A stretch of DNA of 64,000 nucleotides. Origin: Burkholderiaceae bacterium (GTDB taxonomy: Bacteria; Pseudomonadota; Gammaproteobacteria; Burkholderiales; Burkholderiaceae_C). A program made the translations under genes and the position numbers. This document shows positions 1 to 16,946 of this stretch, piece by piece. Below the pieces are notes generated by a model. The model did no database searches, was not told the origin of the DNA, and saw only the letters and a list, made by a program, of their open reading frames with translations. The stretch is taken from NCBI GenBank assembly GCA_030123545.1, contig CP126124.1:62001-126000 (forward strand). Direction: 5' to 3'. The stretch's first letter is position 1. Every line of letters starts with the position of its first letter.

Positions 1-4060
<4,060 letters not shown>

Positions 4061-4084
4061 GTGACTCTTTCCCTTTTCATCAAA

Positions 4085-4105
4085 ATTGGTAGCTGCTGGC
4101 GCTTG
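4085..4105. repeat. AT-rich intergenic repeat motif (copy 1)
   Basis: The spacer between rpoB and rpoC contains TTGGTAGCTGCTGGCGCTTG, close to the reverse complement of a stretch inside cas6 (37991-38010), with about two differences over 18 bases. Such AGCTGCTTGCGCTTG motifs recur between genes in Comamonadaceae, as I recall. The function is unknown; it could be a REP-like or mobile miniature element. Confidence 0.4.
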
Positions 4106-4156
4106 CGCCATGCGGGCTGGAGCACGATTTCATGCTTAAACAGTGGAGCTCGTTCT

Positions 4157-4214
4157 TGATCGGTTGGGGTCAGAGCACGAGTCTTGCTTCGCAAAATCGT
4201 GGTCTGACCCACAA
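4157..4214. repeat. Palindromic REP-like element, copy 1 (after rpoB)
   Basis: Outer arms GGGTCAGA (4167-4174) and TCTGACCC (4203-4210) enclose further pairing (CACGA with TCGTG, TTGC with GCAA), making one long imperfect hairpin. On the transcribed minus strand it begins 8 bases after the rpoB stop. It shares arms and the flanking GATCGGTTG-like sequence with the elements at 11158-11199 and 12394-12445. There is no T-run, so it is not a classical intrinsic terminator; RNA processing or mRNA 3'-end stabilisation is possible. Confidence 0.7.
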
Positions 4215-4218
4215 GGCC

Positions 4219-8343
<4,125 letters not shown>

Positions 8344-8737
8344 GAGATCTCCGGGCGTTGAGGTCCTTGGCGACTGTCGCGTCGAGCGCGGTGAGCCGAA
8401 AGGCCTGATGCACGCCCATCGGCGCGGCACCAGCCGTTCGCTGCACGCTCGTCTTGGTGGCTGGCCACTACCAACCGTTGGCGGACGGCGATGCATTGCG
8501 CATCGCCCGAACCAAGGCATCTTCTGCAGTCGGAGCCAGAAGACACTAACAAGAAGCGCCATACGCGCTGCTTGTTGGTGCGCTCTGGGAGCGCAATCGG
8601 CCGGTCCGACAACCGGCCTGTCAATCGAGGACGAAGCGTGGCGAGCGGCGCGAGGCTGGTTCGAGAAGCGCAGCCGTACTGACGTACGGCGAGCATCGCA
8701 GGACCGGGATCGCGCCGCGCAGCAGCTCCAGACCGAT
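8344..8737 (-). promoter_or_regulatory. rplL-rpoB intergenic region with several hairpins
   Basis: This 394-base non-coding spacer separates rplL from rpoB. Clear inverted repeats are GCCGTAC-TGAC-GTACGGC at 8673-8690 and GGCCGGT...AACCGGCC around 8599-8617; shorter ones include GATGCATTGCGCATC near 8487-8501. In E. coli the same position holds a partial terminator and an RNase III processing site that lower rpoBC expression relative to the ribosomal genes. A similar role here is inferred from position, not shown by the sequence. Confidence 0.4.
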
Positions 8738-9115
8738 TTACTTGAGTTCGACCTTGGCGCCGGCGTCCTCGAGCTTCTTCTTCGCGGCTTCGGCGTCGGC
8801 CTTCGCAATGCCTTCCTTGACCGCCTTCGGCGCGCCGTCGACCAGATCCTTCGCTTCCTTCAGGCCCAGGCCGGTGATCTCGCGCACCGCCTTGATCACC
8901 GACACCTTGTTCGCGCCGGTTTCCAGCAGCATCACGTTGAATTCGGTTTGTTCCTCCGCCGCCGGCGCCGCCGCGCCGCCGCCGCCTGCGGCCGGAGCCG
9001 CCATCGCCGCGGCGCTCACGCCGAATTTCTCTTCGATGGCCTTCACCAGGTCGTTGAGCTCGATGACCGTCATGCTGTCGAGCGCGGTCAGAAATGCGTC
9101 TTTATCGAATGCCAT
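8738..9115 (-). CDS. rplL: Large ribosomal subunit protein bL12 (L7/L12)
   Basis: The stalk protein that recruits translation GTPases to the ribosome, 125 residues. The N-terminal dimerisation helices (MAFDKDAFLTALDSMTVIEL) are followed by an Ala/Gly-rich hinge at about residues 36-53. The C-terminal factor-binding domain carries KVSVIKAVREITGLGLKEAK. It sits 23 bases after rplJ, the standard rplJL pairing. Confidence 0.98.
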   Translation of the reverse strand: MAFDKDAFLTALDSMTVIELNDLVKAIEEKFGVSAAAMAAPAAGGGGAAAPAAEEQTEFNVMLLETGANKVSVIKAVREITGLGLKEAKDLVDGAPKAVKEGIAKADAEAAKKKLEDAGAKVELK

Positions 9116-9138
9116 TTTGATTTCCTTGGAAAGTTGAT

Positions 9139-9651
9139 TCAGGCCGCTGCCTCGGCAGCTTGGCCGACGCCCCGTTGCTCCGCGAGCGCGGCCAACACAC
9201 GGGCCATGCGCGACACAGGTGATTGCATCAAGCCCAGCAACTGCGCCAGCAGCACATCCTTCGACGGAATGCTGGCGAGCTGCTTCACGCCTGCGACGTC
9301 CAGCGCCTTCCCGCTCGATGCGCCGCCGCGAATCACCAGCTTGTCGTTGGTTTTCGCGAATTCGGCCACCACGCGGGCGGCGGCCACTGCATCGGCGGAG
9401 AAGCCGTAGATCAGCGGGCCGGTCATCTGATCCGACACGACTTCGAATGCGCTGCCGGCAACGGCACGGCGTGCCAGCGTGTTCTTCAACACGCTCAAGG
9501 CAACACCATTGCCGCGCGCGTTGCTGCGCAAGCGGGTCATGTCCGCAACCGTGATGCCGCGGTATTCCGCCATCACCAGCGTTTGGGCGGTAGAGGCAAG
9601 ATCGGTCACTTCCTTGATGACCGTTTCCTTCTCACTGCGACTGAGACTCAA
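9139..9651 (-). CDS. rplJ: Large ribosomal subunit protein uL10
   Basis: Base of the ribosomal stalk, binding 23S rRNA and L7/L12 dimers. I place the start at a TTG (9651-9649) giving MSLSRSEKETVIKEV, because AAGGAG lies 6 bases upstream and related proteins begin MSLNR/MSLSR. A second in-frame TTG five codons earlier would overlap that ribosome binding site. The 170 residues include the conserved EYRGITVADMTRLR and LKNTLARRA segments. L10 normally represses its own mRNA leader; the upstream spacer (9652-9893) would be the place for this. Confidence 0.93.
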   Translation of the reverse strand: MSLSRSEKETVIKEVTDLASTAQTLVMAEYRGITVADMTRLRSNARGNGVALSVLKNTLARRAVAGSAFEVVSDQMTGPLIYGFSADAVAAARVVAEFAKTNDKLVIRGGASSGKALDVAGVKQLASIPSKDVLLAQLLGLMQSPVSRMARVLAALAEQRGVGQAAEAAA

Positions 9652-9893
9652 GGTCTGCTCCTTCAATATGCGCCGCCGGCCAATGACGACCGGACGACGC
9701 GCCCATTGCAGCGATCAACTGTTTCGGAAATCTCGCGAATTCCTCGTCAGCGGGACCGCCATCTGCGTTGGCTCGGCTTGCGAATTAAGTGCACCAGCAC
9801 GCCAACGGTCTTGGATGACCCGCGGACAGCCTTCACCGGCCGCGGCCCACCACCTCACGCGCCGGCCTCGCGGCCGGCACGAATCCCACGCGA
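9652..9893 (-). promoter_or_regulatory. rplA-rplJ spacer, candidate L10 autoregulatory leader
   Basis: A 242-base spacer with no credible gene. In many bacteria the rplJL leader RNA here is bound by L10-(L12)4 and shuts off translation. I cannot fold it reliably by eye, so this rests on position only. Confidence 0.3.
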
Positions 9894-10589
9894 TCAGCCC
9901 GACAGGGTCTGCGTGTCCACCCGGACACCGACACCCATCGTCGACGACACCGCGATCTTCCTCAGATAAACCCCCTTGCTCGCCGCCGGCTTGGCCTTGG
10001 TCAGCGCCTCGACCAGCGCCTGCAGGTTCTGCTGCAGCTTGTCGGCGTCGAACGAGCGACGGCCGATGGTCGAATGCACGATGCCGGCCTTGTCAACCCG
10101 GAACTGAACCTGGCCCGCCTTCGCATTCTTCACCGCAGTGGCGACGTCAGGCGTCACGGTGCCGACTTTCGGATTCGGCATCAGCCCGCGGGGCCCCAGG
10201 ATCTGGCCCAGCGTGCCGACCACGCGCATCGCATCCGGCGCGGCAATCACGACGTCGAACGGCATGTTGCCGGCCTTTACCTGCGCGGCCAGATCGTCCA
10301 TGCCGACGATGTCGGCGCCGGCAGCCTTCGCCTCCTCGGCCTTCGGGCCTTGCGCAAACACCGCGACCCGCTTGGTCTTGCCGGTGCCGGCCGGCATCAC
10401 CACCGCTCCGCGCACCACCTGGTCGGACTTCTTCGCGTCGATGCCGAGTTGCACCGCCACGTCGATCGACTCGTCGAACTTCGCGGTGGCGCAGGCCTTG
10501 ACCAGCGCGAGCGCATCGGCGAGCGGGTACAGCTTGCCGCTGTCGACCTTGCCTTCGTAGGTCTTTTCACGTTTCGTGAGCTTAGGCAT
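9894..10589 (-). CDS. rplA: Large ribosomal subunit protein uL1
   Basis: L1 stalk protein, 231 residues, which also represses the rplKA mRNA in model bacteria. It begins MPKLTKREKTYEGKV; the ATG shares its A with the TGA of rplK, so the two are translationally coupled. The conserved RNA-binding stretch MPNPKVGTVTPDV is present, as are the N-terminal ATAKFDESIDVAVQLGID and the C-terminal GVGVRVDTQTL. A GTG one codon upstream is an alternative start of no consequence. Confidence 0.97.
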   Translation of the reverse strand: MPKLTKREKTYEGKVDSGKLYPLADALALVKACATAKFDESIDVAVQLGIDAKKSDQVVRGAVVMPAGTGKTKRVAVFAQGPKAEEAKAAGADIVGMDDLAAQVKAGNMPFDVVIAAPDAMRVVGTLGQILGPRGLMPNPKVGTVTPDVATAVKNAKAGQVQFRVDKAGIVHSTIGRRSFDADKLQQNLQALVEALTKAKPAASKGVYLRKIAVSSTMGVGVRVDTQTLSG

Positions 10590-11020
10590 CACACGCCCTC
10601 CACCGTCACGCCCATGGACCGGGCCGAGCCTGCGATCGTGCGCACCGCGGCGTCCAGATCGGCCGCGGTCATGTCCTTCAGCTTGGTCTTCGCGATCTCT
10701 TCGAGTTGCGCGCGCGTGATCTTGCCAACCTTGTCGCTCTGCGGTCGCGCCGACCCCTTGTCGATCTTCACCGCCTTCTTGATCAGGATCGTCGATGGCG
10801 GCGTCTTGATGATGAAGGTGAAGCTCTTGTCGGCGTAGGCGGTGATCACCACCGGCAGCGGCAACCCGGGCTCGACCCCTTGAGTCTGCGCGTTGAACGC
10901 CTTGCAGAACTCCATGATGTTCAGCCCACGCTGGCCCAGTGCCGGGCCGATCGGGGGCGACGGGTTGGCCTTGCCCGCTGGCACTTGCAGCTTGACAAAA
11001 CCGACGATCTTCTTCGCCAT
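10589..11020 (-). CDS. rplK: Large ribosomal subunit protein uL11
   Basis: GTPase-centre protein, 143 residues, needed for the stringent response through RelA. It has the full two-domain layout: N-terminal VGFVKLQVPAGKANPSPPIGPALGQ and C-terminal rRNA-binding KVGKITRAQLEEIAKTKL. It overlaps rplA by one base and is separated from nusG by 185 bases that hold a palindromic element. Confidence 0.98.
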   Translation of the reverse strand: MAKKIVGFVKLQVPAGKANPSPPIGPALGQRGLNIMEFCKAFNAQTQGVEPGLPLPVVITAYADKSFTFIIKTPPSTILIKKAVKIDKGSARPQSDKVGKITRAQLEEIAKTKLKDMTAADLDAAVRTIAGSARSMGVTVEGV

Positions 11021-11157
11021 GCTTGCTCCTTGCGGGTACTGACGCCGGGTTCCGGCCAGACGGCCGATCCCTCGGCTCCCCGGGGTTGACGACTCTTGTT
11101 GTCCTGGACTTGGCGCCGAGTCGGGAAGCGCGAAGTCAAACTAGCCAGATGAGGTTT

Positions 11158-11199
11158 GATCAGTTGAGGACAGAGCACGCTTCGCGTGGTCTGTCCCGC
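11158..11199. repeat. Palindromic REP-like element, copy 2 (after nusG)
   Basis: Hairpin with outer arms GGACAGAGCAC and GTGGTCTGTCC (11168-11195) and a short CTTCGC-containing loop, preceded by GATCAGTTGAG. On the minus strand it begins about 10 bases after the nusG stop. The T-A pair of copies 1 and 3 (GGTCAG/CTGACC) is replaced by an A-T pair here (GGACAG/CTGTCC). This is a compensatory change that supports selection on the stem. Confidence 0.7.
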
Positions 11200-11205
11200 A
11201 ATGTT

Positions 11206-11793
11206 TCATGTTTTCTCGATCTGGCTGAACTCCAGTTCCACCGGCGTGGCGCGACCAAAGATCGTGACCGACACCCGCACCTTGCTCTTTTCGTAATTGA
11301 CGTCTTCCACCGAGCCGTTGAAATCGGTGAACGGGCCTTCCTTGACCCGCACGTACTCGCCGACCTCGAATTCGACCTTGTGCCGCGGCTTCTCGGTGCC
11401 TTCCTGCATCTGGTCGACGATCTTCTGCACCTCGCCGTCGGAGATCGGCGCCGGGCGGTTCTTCGCGCCGCCGACGAAACCGGTGACCTTGTTCGTGTGC
11501 TTGACCAGGTGCCAGCTCTCGTCGTCCATCACCATTTCGACGAACACATAGCCCGGGAACAGGCGGCGCTCGGCGGTCTTCTTCTGCCCGTTCTTGACCT
11601 CGACCACCTCTTCGGTCGGGACCAGGATGCGCCCGAACTTCGGGCCCATGTCGCTGCGGTTGACGCGCTCGGCGATGTTGCGCGCGACCGCCTTTTCCAT
11701 GCCCGAATACGCGTGCACGATGTACCAGTGCATGTCGGGATGCGCCGGCGCCGTCGTGACCTGCGGCCCCAGGGTCTCGATGATTTCCGTCAT
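11206..11793 (-). CDS. nusG: Transcription termination/antitermination protein NusG
   Basis: Essential RNA polymerase elongation factor linking Rho and ribosomal S10, 195 residues. The NGN domain starts at MHWYIVHAYSGMEKAVARNI and the C-terminal KOW domain has GEYVRVKEGPFTDFNG. The ATG overlaps the secE stop (TAATG), which fixes the start; longer in-frame versions would run through secE. Confidence 0.97.
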   Translation of the reverse strand: MTEIIETLGPQVTTAPAHPDMHWYIVHAYSGMEKAVARNIAERVNRSDMGPKFGRILVPTEEVVEVKNGQKKTAERRLFPGYVFVEMVMDDESWHLVKHTNKVTGFVGGAKNRPAPISDGEVQKIVDQMQEGTEKPRHKVEFEVGEYVRVKEGPFTDFNGSVEDVNYEKSKVRVSVTIFGRATPVELEFSQIEKT

Positions 11794-12176
11794 TACTTCT
11801 TCCACCCCAGAATCAGGTTGTAAAACACCCACTCGAGGGTCTTGTCGGAGAGCCAGAGAAACAGCGCCATGATCACGACGAACGCGGCCACGTAAAGCGT
11901 CATCTGGATCGCCTCCTTGCGCGTCGGCCACACCACCTTGCGCACCTCACGCCAGGAATCGCGCCCGAACGCGACCAGACGCTTGCCGGACTCGGAAACC
12001 AGGAACACGACGACCGCCACGGCGAGGCAGATCAGCAGCGCGGCCCACTGGATCAGCGCACCCTTGGCGCCGAGCAGGTAATAAGCCGCCAGCGCGGCGA
12101 CCAGCAGCAACGCCGCAACCGCGAGCTTGATCTTGTCCGCGCCCGTGCTGACGGTTTCGACTTGTGACGTAGCCAT
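11793..12176 (-). CDS. secE: Preprotein translocase subunit SecE
   Basis: Inner-membrane subunit of the SecYEG channel, 127 residues. Three hydrophobic helices are visible: LAVAALLLVAALAAYYLL, LIQWAALLICLAVAVVVFLV and the conserved C-terminal membrane segment after WREVRKVVWPTRKEAIQMT. The start MATSQVETVS is chosen by family length. It is co-transcribed with nusG, with overlapping stop and start. Confidence 0.95.
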   Translation of the reverse strand: MATSQVETVSTGADKIKLAVAALLLVAALAAYYLLGAKGALIQWAALLICLAVAVVVFLVSESGKRLVAFGRDSWREVRKVVWPTRKEAIQMTLYVAAFVVIMALFLWLSDKTLEWVFYNLILGWKK

Positions 12177-12287
12177 GTTCAGGATTTGTTCCTGCGAGTG
12201 CAGCTGCTGCAAATTCATCCGGCGCCTTGAGGAGGCGCCAATGCCCGCCATCGGGGGCGGGCCGGTTTCACCCGCCGGTCAGGCGGG

Positions 12288-12363
12288 TGGCAGGGGCGGA
12301 AGGAATCGAACCATCAACCTTCGGTTTTGGAGACCGGCGCTCTGCCAATTGAGCTACGCCCCT
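12288..12363 (-). tRNA. tRNA-Trp (CCA anticodon)
   Basis: Seventy-six bases with encoded CCA. The acceptor is AGGGGCG paired with CGCCCCT, the D-arm AGCTCAATTGGCAGAGC, the anticodon loop TCTCCAAAA and the T-arm GGTTCGATTCC. It lies between tuf and secE, the common bacterial arrangement. Confidence 0.97.
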
Positions 12364-12393
12364 GCACGAGATCAGTTTTCAATCAGTTGGGTC

Positions 12394-12445
12394 AAGCCAG
12401 TTGGGGTCAGAGCACATCGCCTGCGGCGAGTGGTCTGACCCACAA
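12394..12445. repeat. Palindromic REP-like element, copy 3 (after tuf)
   Basis: Outer arms GGGTCAGA (12404-12411) and TCTGACCC (12434-12441), with an inner stem TCGCC-TGC-GGCGA. On the minus strand it starts 16 bases after the tuf stop. A partial duplicate of its flank (CAGTTGGGTCA, 12384-12394) lies just outside. Confidence 0.7.
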
Positions 12446-12457
12446 AATTACTTCAAA

Positions 12458-13648
<1,191 letters not shown>

Positions 13649-13727
13649 GCTCAGTTTCTCCAGACGGAATGCAATACGCCGATCTTCAACAAAACCCGGA
13701 CCGCGCCACACGGCGCCGCCCTTCGAC

Positions 13728-13802
13728 TGGTGCCCATTCCGGGAATCGGACCCGGGACCTCTCCCTTACCAAGGGAGTGCTCTGCCACTGAGCCAAATGG
13801 GC
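13728..13802 (-). tRNA. tRNA-Thr (GGT anticodon)
   Basis: Seventy-five bases with encoded CCA. The acceptor is GCCCATT paired with AATGGGC, the anticodon stem-loop CTCCCTTGGTAAGGGAG and the T-arm GGGTCCGATTCCC. It is the third tRNA of the Tyr-Gly-Thr run before tuf. Confidence 0.97.
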
Positions 13803-13850
13803 TGATAAGCCGTTCCCTCGACCTCTCACGCTACGACCGCGAGCGGGTCC

Positions 13851-13924
13851 TGGAGCGGGAGACGGGGATCGAACCCGCGTCATTAGCTTGGAAGGCTAAG
13901 GTTCTACCATTGAACTACTCCCGC
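13851..13924 (-). tRNA. tRNA-Gly (TCC anticodon)
   Basis: Seventy-four bases with encoded CCA. The acceptor is GCGGGAG with CTCCCGC, the anticodon stem-loop TTAGCCTTCCAAGCTAA and the T-loop GGTTCGATCCC. Confidence 0.97.
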
Positions 13925-14032
13925 ATCGGAGCGACTCACCCAAGCTCGAACAAGCCTCGCGCCCCCGGCACGCCGCGCGCCCGGTATTCAACCCTGCATC
14001 TCATCAACGCCTGCCGGCCAGCCATGCCTCGC

Positions 14033-14118
14033 TGGTGGAGAGGGCTGGATTCGAACCAGCGTACTCGTACGAGGGCAGATTTACAGTCTGCTGCCATTAA
14101 CCACTCGGCCACCTCTCC
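14033..14118 (-). tRNA. tRNA-Tyr (GTA anticodon)
   Basis: Eighty-six bases with encoded CCA and the long variable arm expected for tRNA-Tyr. The acceptor is GGAGAGG with CCTCTCC, the anticodon loop ACTGTAAATC and the T-loop GGTTCGAATCC. It is the first RNA of the tRNA-tuf transcription unit. Confidence 0.97.
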
Positions 14119-14133
14119 TTGGGCGAACCCTGG

Positions 14134-14139
14134 ATTATG
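14134..14139 (-). promoter_or_regulatory. Putative -10 hexamer for the tRNA-Tyr/tuf operon
   Basis: On the minus strand CATAAT lies 16 bases before the first base of tRNA-Tyr, followed by a GC-rich discriminator. No good -35 hexamer is obvious. Position and match make it the best promoter candidate in the 75-base gap after ung. Confidence 0.4.
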
Positions 14140-14193
14140 CCACGGAATCCGGGCGAAAGCGCCGCGCGCCGGGCCCCGAACCACCGTTGCCCG

Positions 14194-14967
14194 CTACCAG
14201 GTTATCGCCGGCCGGCCGTGGTCCACGAGGTACGCATTGGCCCGGCCGAAATGGCCGCAGCCGATGAAAGGCTTGGGCCCGCGCCGCGCGGCCAGTGGGG
14301 ACGGGTGGTTCGCGCACAGCACCAGCGGCGGCACCCCGATCCGGCGCGCCGCGCCTGCGGCGATGCGCGCACGCCCGGCCTGCGCATGCGCGCCCCACAG
14401 CAAAAATGCAACCGGGCCGGGACGCTCCGCCACCGCCTCGACGATCTGGTCAGTGAGCACTTCCCATCCATGGTTCGCATGGCTGGCGGGCTTTCCGTCC
14501 TCGACCGTCAGGCAGGTATTGAGCAGCAGCACGCCCTGGCGCGCCCAGCGTGCGAGGGATCCGTCCATCGGCGGCGGCGCCCCGAGGTCGCGCTTCTGTT
14601 CCTCGAAGATATTGCGCAGCGACGGCGGCAGTCGCGCCTCGGGCGCGACCGAGAATGCCAGCCCTTCCGCCTGCCCCGGTCCGTGGTACGGGTCCTGGCC
14701 CAGGATCACGACGCGCACCGCCGCGAGCGCGGTCAGTTCGAGCGCGCGCAGCGGCTGCGGCGGGTAGACGACCACGCCGGCGGCGATCCGGCGCTGCACG
14801 AAATGCGCGAGCTGCCGGCCCGCCGCACTAGCCAGAAACCCGTCCACCAGCCCCCGCCAGTCATCCGCCACTGCCCAGCGTCCGGGTTCCCAGCGCTGCA
14901 GACGGGCTGCCGGCCGCCCGGAATGCTCGATTTCCTCCAGCAAATCCGCCTCAAGCCTAGATTCCAT
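14194..14967 (-). CDS. ung: Uracil-DNA glycosylase
   Basis: Removes uracil from DNA in base excision repair; 257 residues, family 1. The water-activating motif is GQDPYHGPGQAEGLAFSV (catalytic Asp92), and the DNA-intercalation loop is NHPSPLAARRGP followed by FIGCGHFGRAN. It lies downstream of trpC with 94 bases between, a common Burkholderiales arrangement, and just before the tRNA cluster. The start MESRLEADLL is the farthest upstream ATG; a few N-terminal residues are uncertain. Confidence 0.95.
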   Translation of the reverse strand: MESRLEADLLEEIEHSGRPAARLQRWEPGRWAVADDWRGLVDGFLASAAGRQLAHFVQRRIAAGVVVYPPQPLRALELTALAAVRVVILGQDPYHGPGQAEGLAFSVAPEARLPPSLRNIFEEQKRDLGAPPPMDGSLARWARQGVLLLNTCLTVEDGKPASHANHGWEVLTDQIVEAVAERPGPVAFLLWGAHAQAGRARIAAGAARRIGVPPLVLCANHPSPLAARRGPKPFIGCGHFGRANAYLVDHGRPAITW

Positions 14968-15061
14968 ATAGACGTACTGCTATCAAAACAGGAGGGTGCT
15001 CCGGTTAGTGATCACGCTGCCGTGCGAGCATCCCAGTTAATGGTGGATTCCGCCGCGCGGC

Positions 15062-15865
15062 TCAGACCGAGAACAGCCGCGCCAGCGCCAGCCCCGGCTC
15101 CTCGGCGCGCATGAACGCCTCGCCGACCAGGAACGCGTGCACGCCGGCCGCGCGCATGCGCCGCACATCGGTCGGCGCGAGGATGCCCGATTCGGTGACC
15201 AGCAGCCGGTCCGGCGGTACCTGGGGCAGCAGCGACAACGTCGTGTCCAGGCTCACCTCGAACGTGCGCAGATTGCGGTTGTTGATGCCGATCAGCGGGG
15301 TCTTCAGCCGCAGCGCGCGCTCCAGCTCGGCCGCGTCGTGCACCTCGACCAGCACCGCCATCCCGAGCCCATGCGCGATCGCCTCGAACTCGGCGAGCTG
15401 CGCGTCATCGAGGATCGCCGCGATCAGCAGCACGCAGTCGGCGCCGATCGCGCGCGACTCGTAGATCTGCCACGCATCGATCATGAAGTCCTTGCGCAGC
15501 ACCGGGAGCAGGCAGGACGCGCGCGCCTGCTTCAGGTGGTCGATCCGGCCCTGGAAGAACGGGCGATCGGTCAGCACCGACAGGCAGGCGGCGCTGACCC
15601 GGCCGTCACCCTCGGCATAGCTCTGCGCGATGTCGGCCGGCACGAACGCCTCGCGCAGCACGCCGCGCGACGGGCTGGCCTTCTTGATCTCGGCGATCAC
15701 CGCCGCTTGGCCGGCAGCGATTTTCGCGCGCAAGGCGCCTTCGAAGCCGCGCGTGCTCGGCCGCAACTCGGCGTCGGCGCGGATCGCGGCCAGCGGCATG
15801 CGCGGCATCGCCTGCGCCAGTTCCTCGCGCTTGGCGAGGGTGATGCGCTGCAGGATGTCGGACAT
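15062..15865 (-). CDS. trpC: Indole-3-glycerol phosphate synthase
   Basis: Converts carboxyphenylamino-deoxyribulose phosphate to indole-3-glycerol phosphate in tryptophan synthesis; 267 residues, monofunctional (no TrpF domain). TIM-barrel motifs are AEIKKASPSRGVL (near residue 60), LLPVLRKDFMIDAWQIYESRAIGAD, IGINNRNLRTFEVSL and the phosphate-binding LLVTESGI. It is six bases downstream of trpD. Confidence 0.97.
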   Translation of the reverse strand: MSDILQRITLAKREELAQAMPRMPLAAIRADAELRPSTRGFEGALRAKIAAGQAAVIAEIKKASPSRGVLREAFVPADIAQSYAEGDGRVSAACLSVLTDRPFFQGRIDHLKQARASCLLPVLRKDFMIDAWQIYESRAIGADCVLLIAAILDDAQLAEFEAIAHGLGMAVLVEVHDAAELERALRLKTPLIGINNRNLRTFEVSLDTTLSLLPQVPPDRLLVTESGILAPTDVRRMRAAGVHAFLVGEAFMRAEEPGLALARLFSV

Positions 15866-15871
15866 CGCGCG

Positions 15872-16918
15872 TCAAGCTCCGCCAATCGCGCGCGTCGCTT
15901 CGACGAACTGCTCGAGCTGGCGCAGCGCCGCGCCGGACTCGATCGCGCTGCGCGCGAGCGTGGTGCCGGCCTGGATCGACTCGGCGACGTTCGCCGCGTA
16001 CAGCGCGACGCCCGCATTCAGGATCACGATGTCGCGCGCCGCGCCGTGGTCGTTCTCCAGTACGCTGCGCACCATCGCGCTCGACTGCTCGGGCGCGCTG
16101 ACCTTGAGCGTGCGGTTGCTCGCCATCGTCATGCCGAAGTCCTCGGGATGGATCTCGTATTCGCTGATCTCGCCGTCTTTCAGCTCGCCGACCATGGTCG
16201 CCGCGCCGAGACTCACCTCGTCCATGCCGTCGCGCCCGTAGACGACCAGCGCGTGCTCGGTGCCCAGGCGCTGCAGCGCGCGCACCTGGATGCCGACGAG
16301 ATCGGGGTGGAACACGCCCATCAGGATGTTCGGCGCGCCGGCCGGATTCGTCAGCGGCCCGAGGATGTTGAAGATCGTTCGCACGCCCAGTTCCTTGCGC
16401 ACCGGCGCGACGTTCTTCATCGCCGGGTGGTGGTTCGGCGCGAACATGAAGCCGATGCCGACGCGCGCGATGCATTCGGCGATCTGCTCGGGCTTCAGAT
16501 GGATGTTGACGCCCAGGCTCTCGAGCACGTCGGCGCTGCCGCTCTTGCTGCTGACGCTGCGCCCGCCATGTTTGCTGATCTTCGCGCCGGCCGCGGCGGC
16601 GACGAACATGGCGCAGGTCGAGATGTTGAAGGTGTGCGCGCCGTCGCCGCCGGTGCCGACGATGTCGACCAGGTGCGTGCCGTCCGCCACATGCACCTTG
16701 GTCGCGAATTCGCGCATCACCTGCGCGGCGGCGGTGATCTCGCCTATGGTTTCCTTCTTCACGCGCAGGCCGGTGATCAACGCCGCGGTCAGCACCGGCG
16801 ACATCTCGCCGCTCATGATCAGCCGCATGATGTGCAGCATCTCGTCGTGGAAGATCTCGCGGTGCTCGATGGTGCGCTGCAGCGCCTCCTGCGGCGTGAT
16901 GCGGATGCCCTGGGTCAT
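15872..16918 (-). CDS. trpD: Anthranilate phosphoribosyltransferase
   Basis: Transfers phosphoribosyl from PRPP to anthranilate; 348 residues. The PRPP/Mg motif VDIVGTGGDGAHTFNIST and KHGGRSVSSKSGSADVLE are intact. The start MTQGIRITPQEALQRTIEHREIF is chosen over a longer frame because it matches the family N-terminus. It lies between the threonine aldolase gene (28 bases upstream) and trpC. Confidence 0.97.
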   Translation of the reverse strand: MTQGIRITPQEALQRTIEHREIFHDEMLHIMRLIMSGEMSPVLTAALITGLRVKKETIGEITAAAQVMREFATKVHVADGTHLVDIVGTGGDGAHTFNISTCAMFVAAAAGAKISKHGGRSVSSKSGSADVLESLGVNIHLKPEQIAECIARVGIGFMFAPNHHPAMKNVAPVRKELGVRTIFNILGPLTNPAGAPNILMGVFHPDLVGIQVRALQRLGTEHALVVYGRDGMDEVSLGAATMVGELKDGEISEYEIHPEDFGMTMASNRTLKVSAPEQSSAMVRSVLENDHGAARDIVILNAGVALYAANVAESIQAGTTLARSAIESGAALRQLEQFVEATRAIGGA

Positions 16919-16946
16919 GGGAATGCTCCTCGTATCGTCGTGGTGT

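Noticed and set aside
8344..8808. N-terminal extension of rpoB
   Set aside because: Runs through rplL and the spacer; the conserved start MAQTSTYSFTERKR is at 8343.
14119..14193. Intrinsic terminator for ung
   Set aside because: GC-rich inverted sequence is present but no T-run follows.
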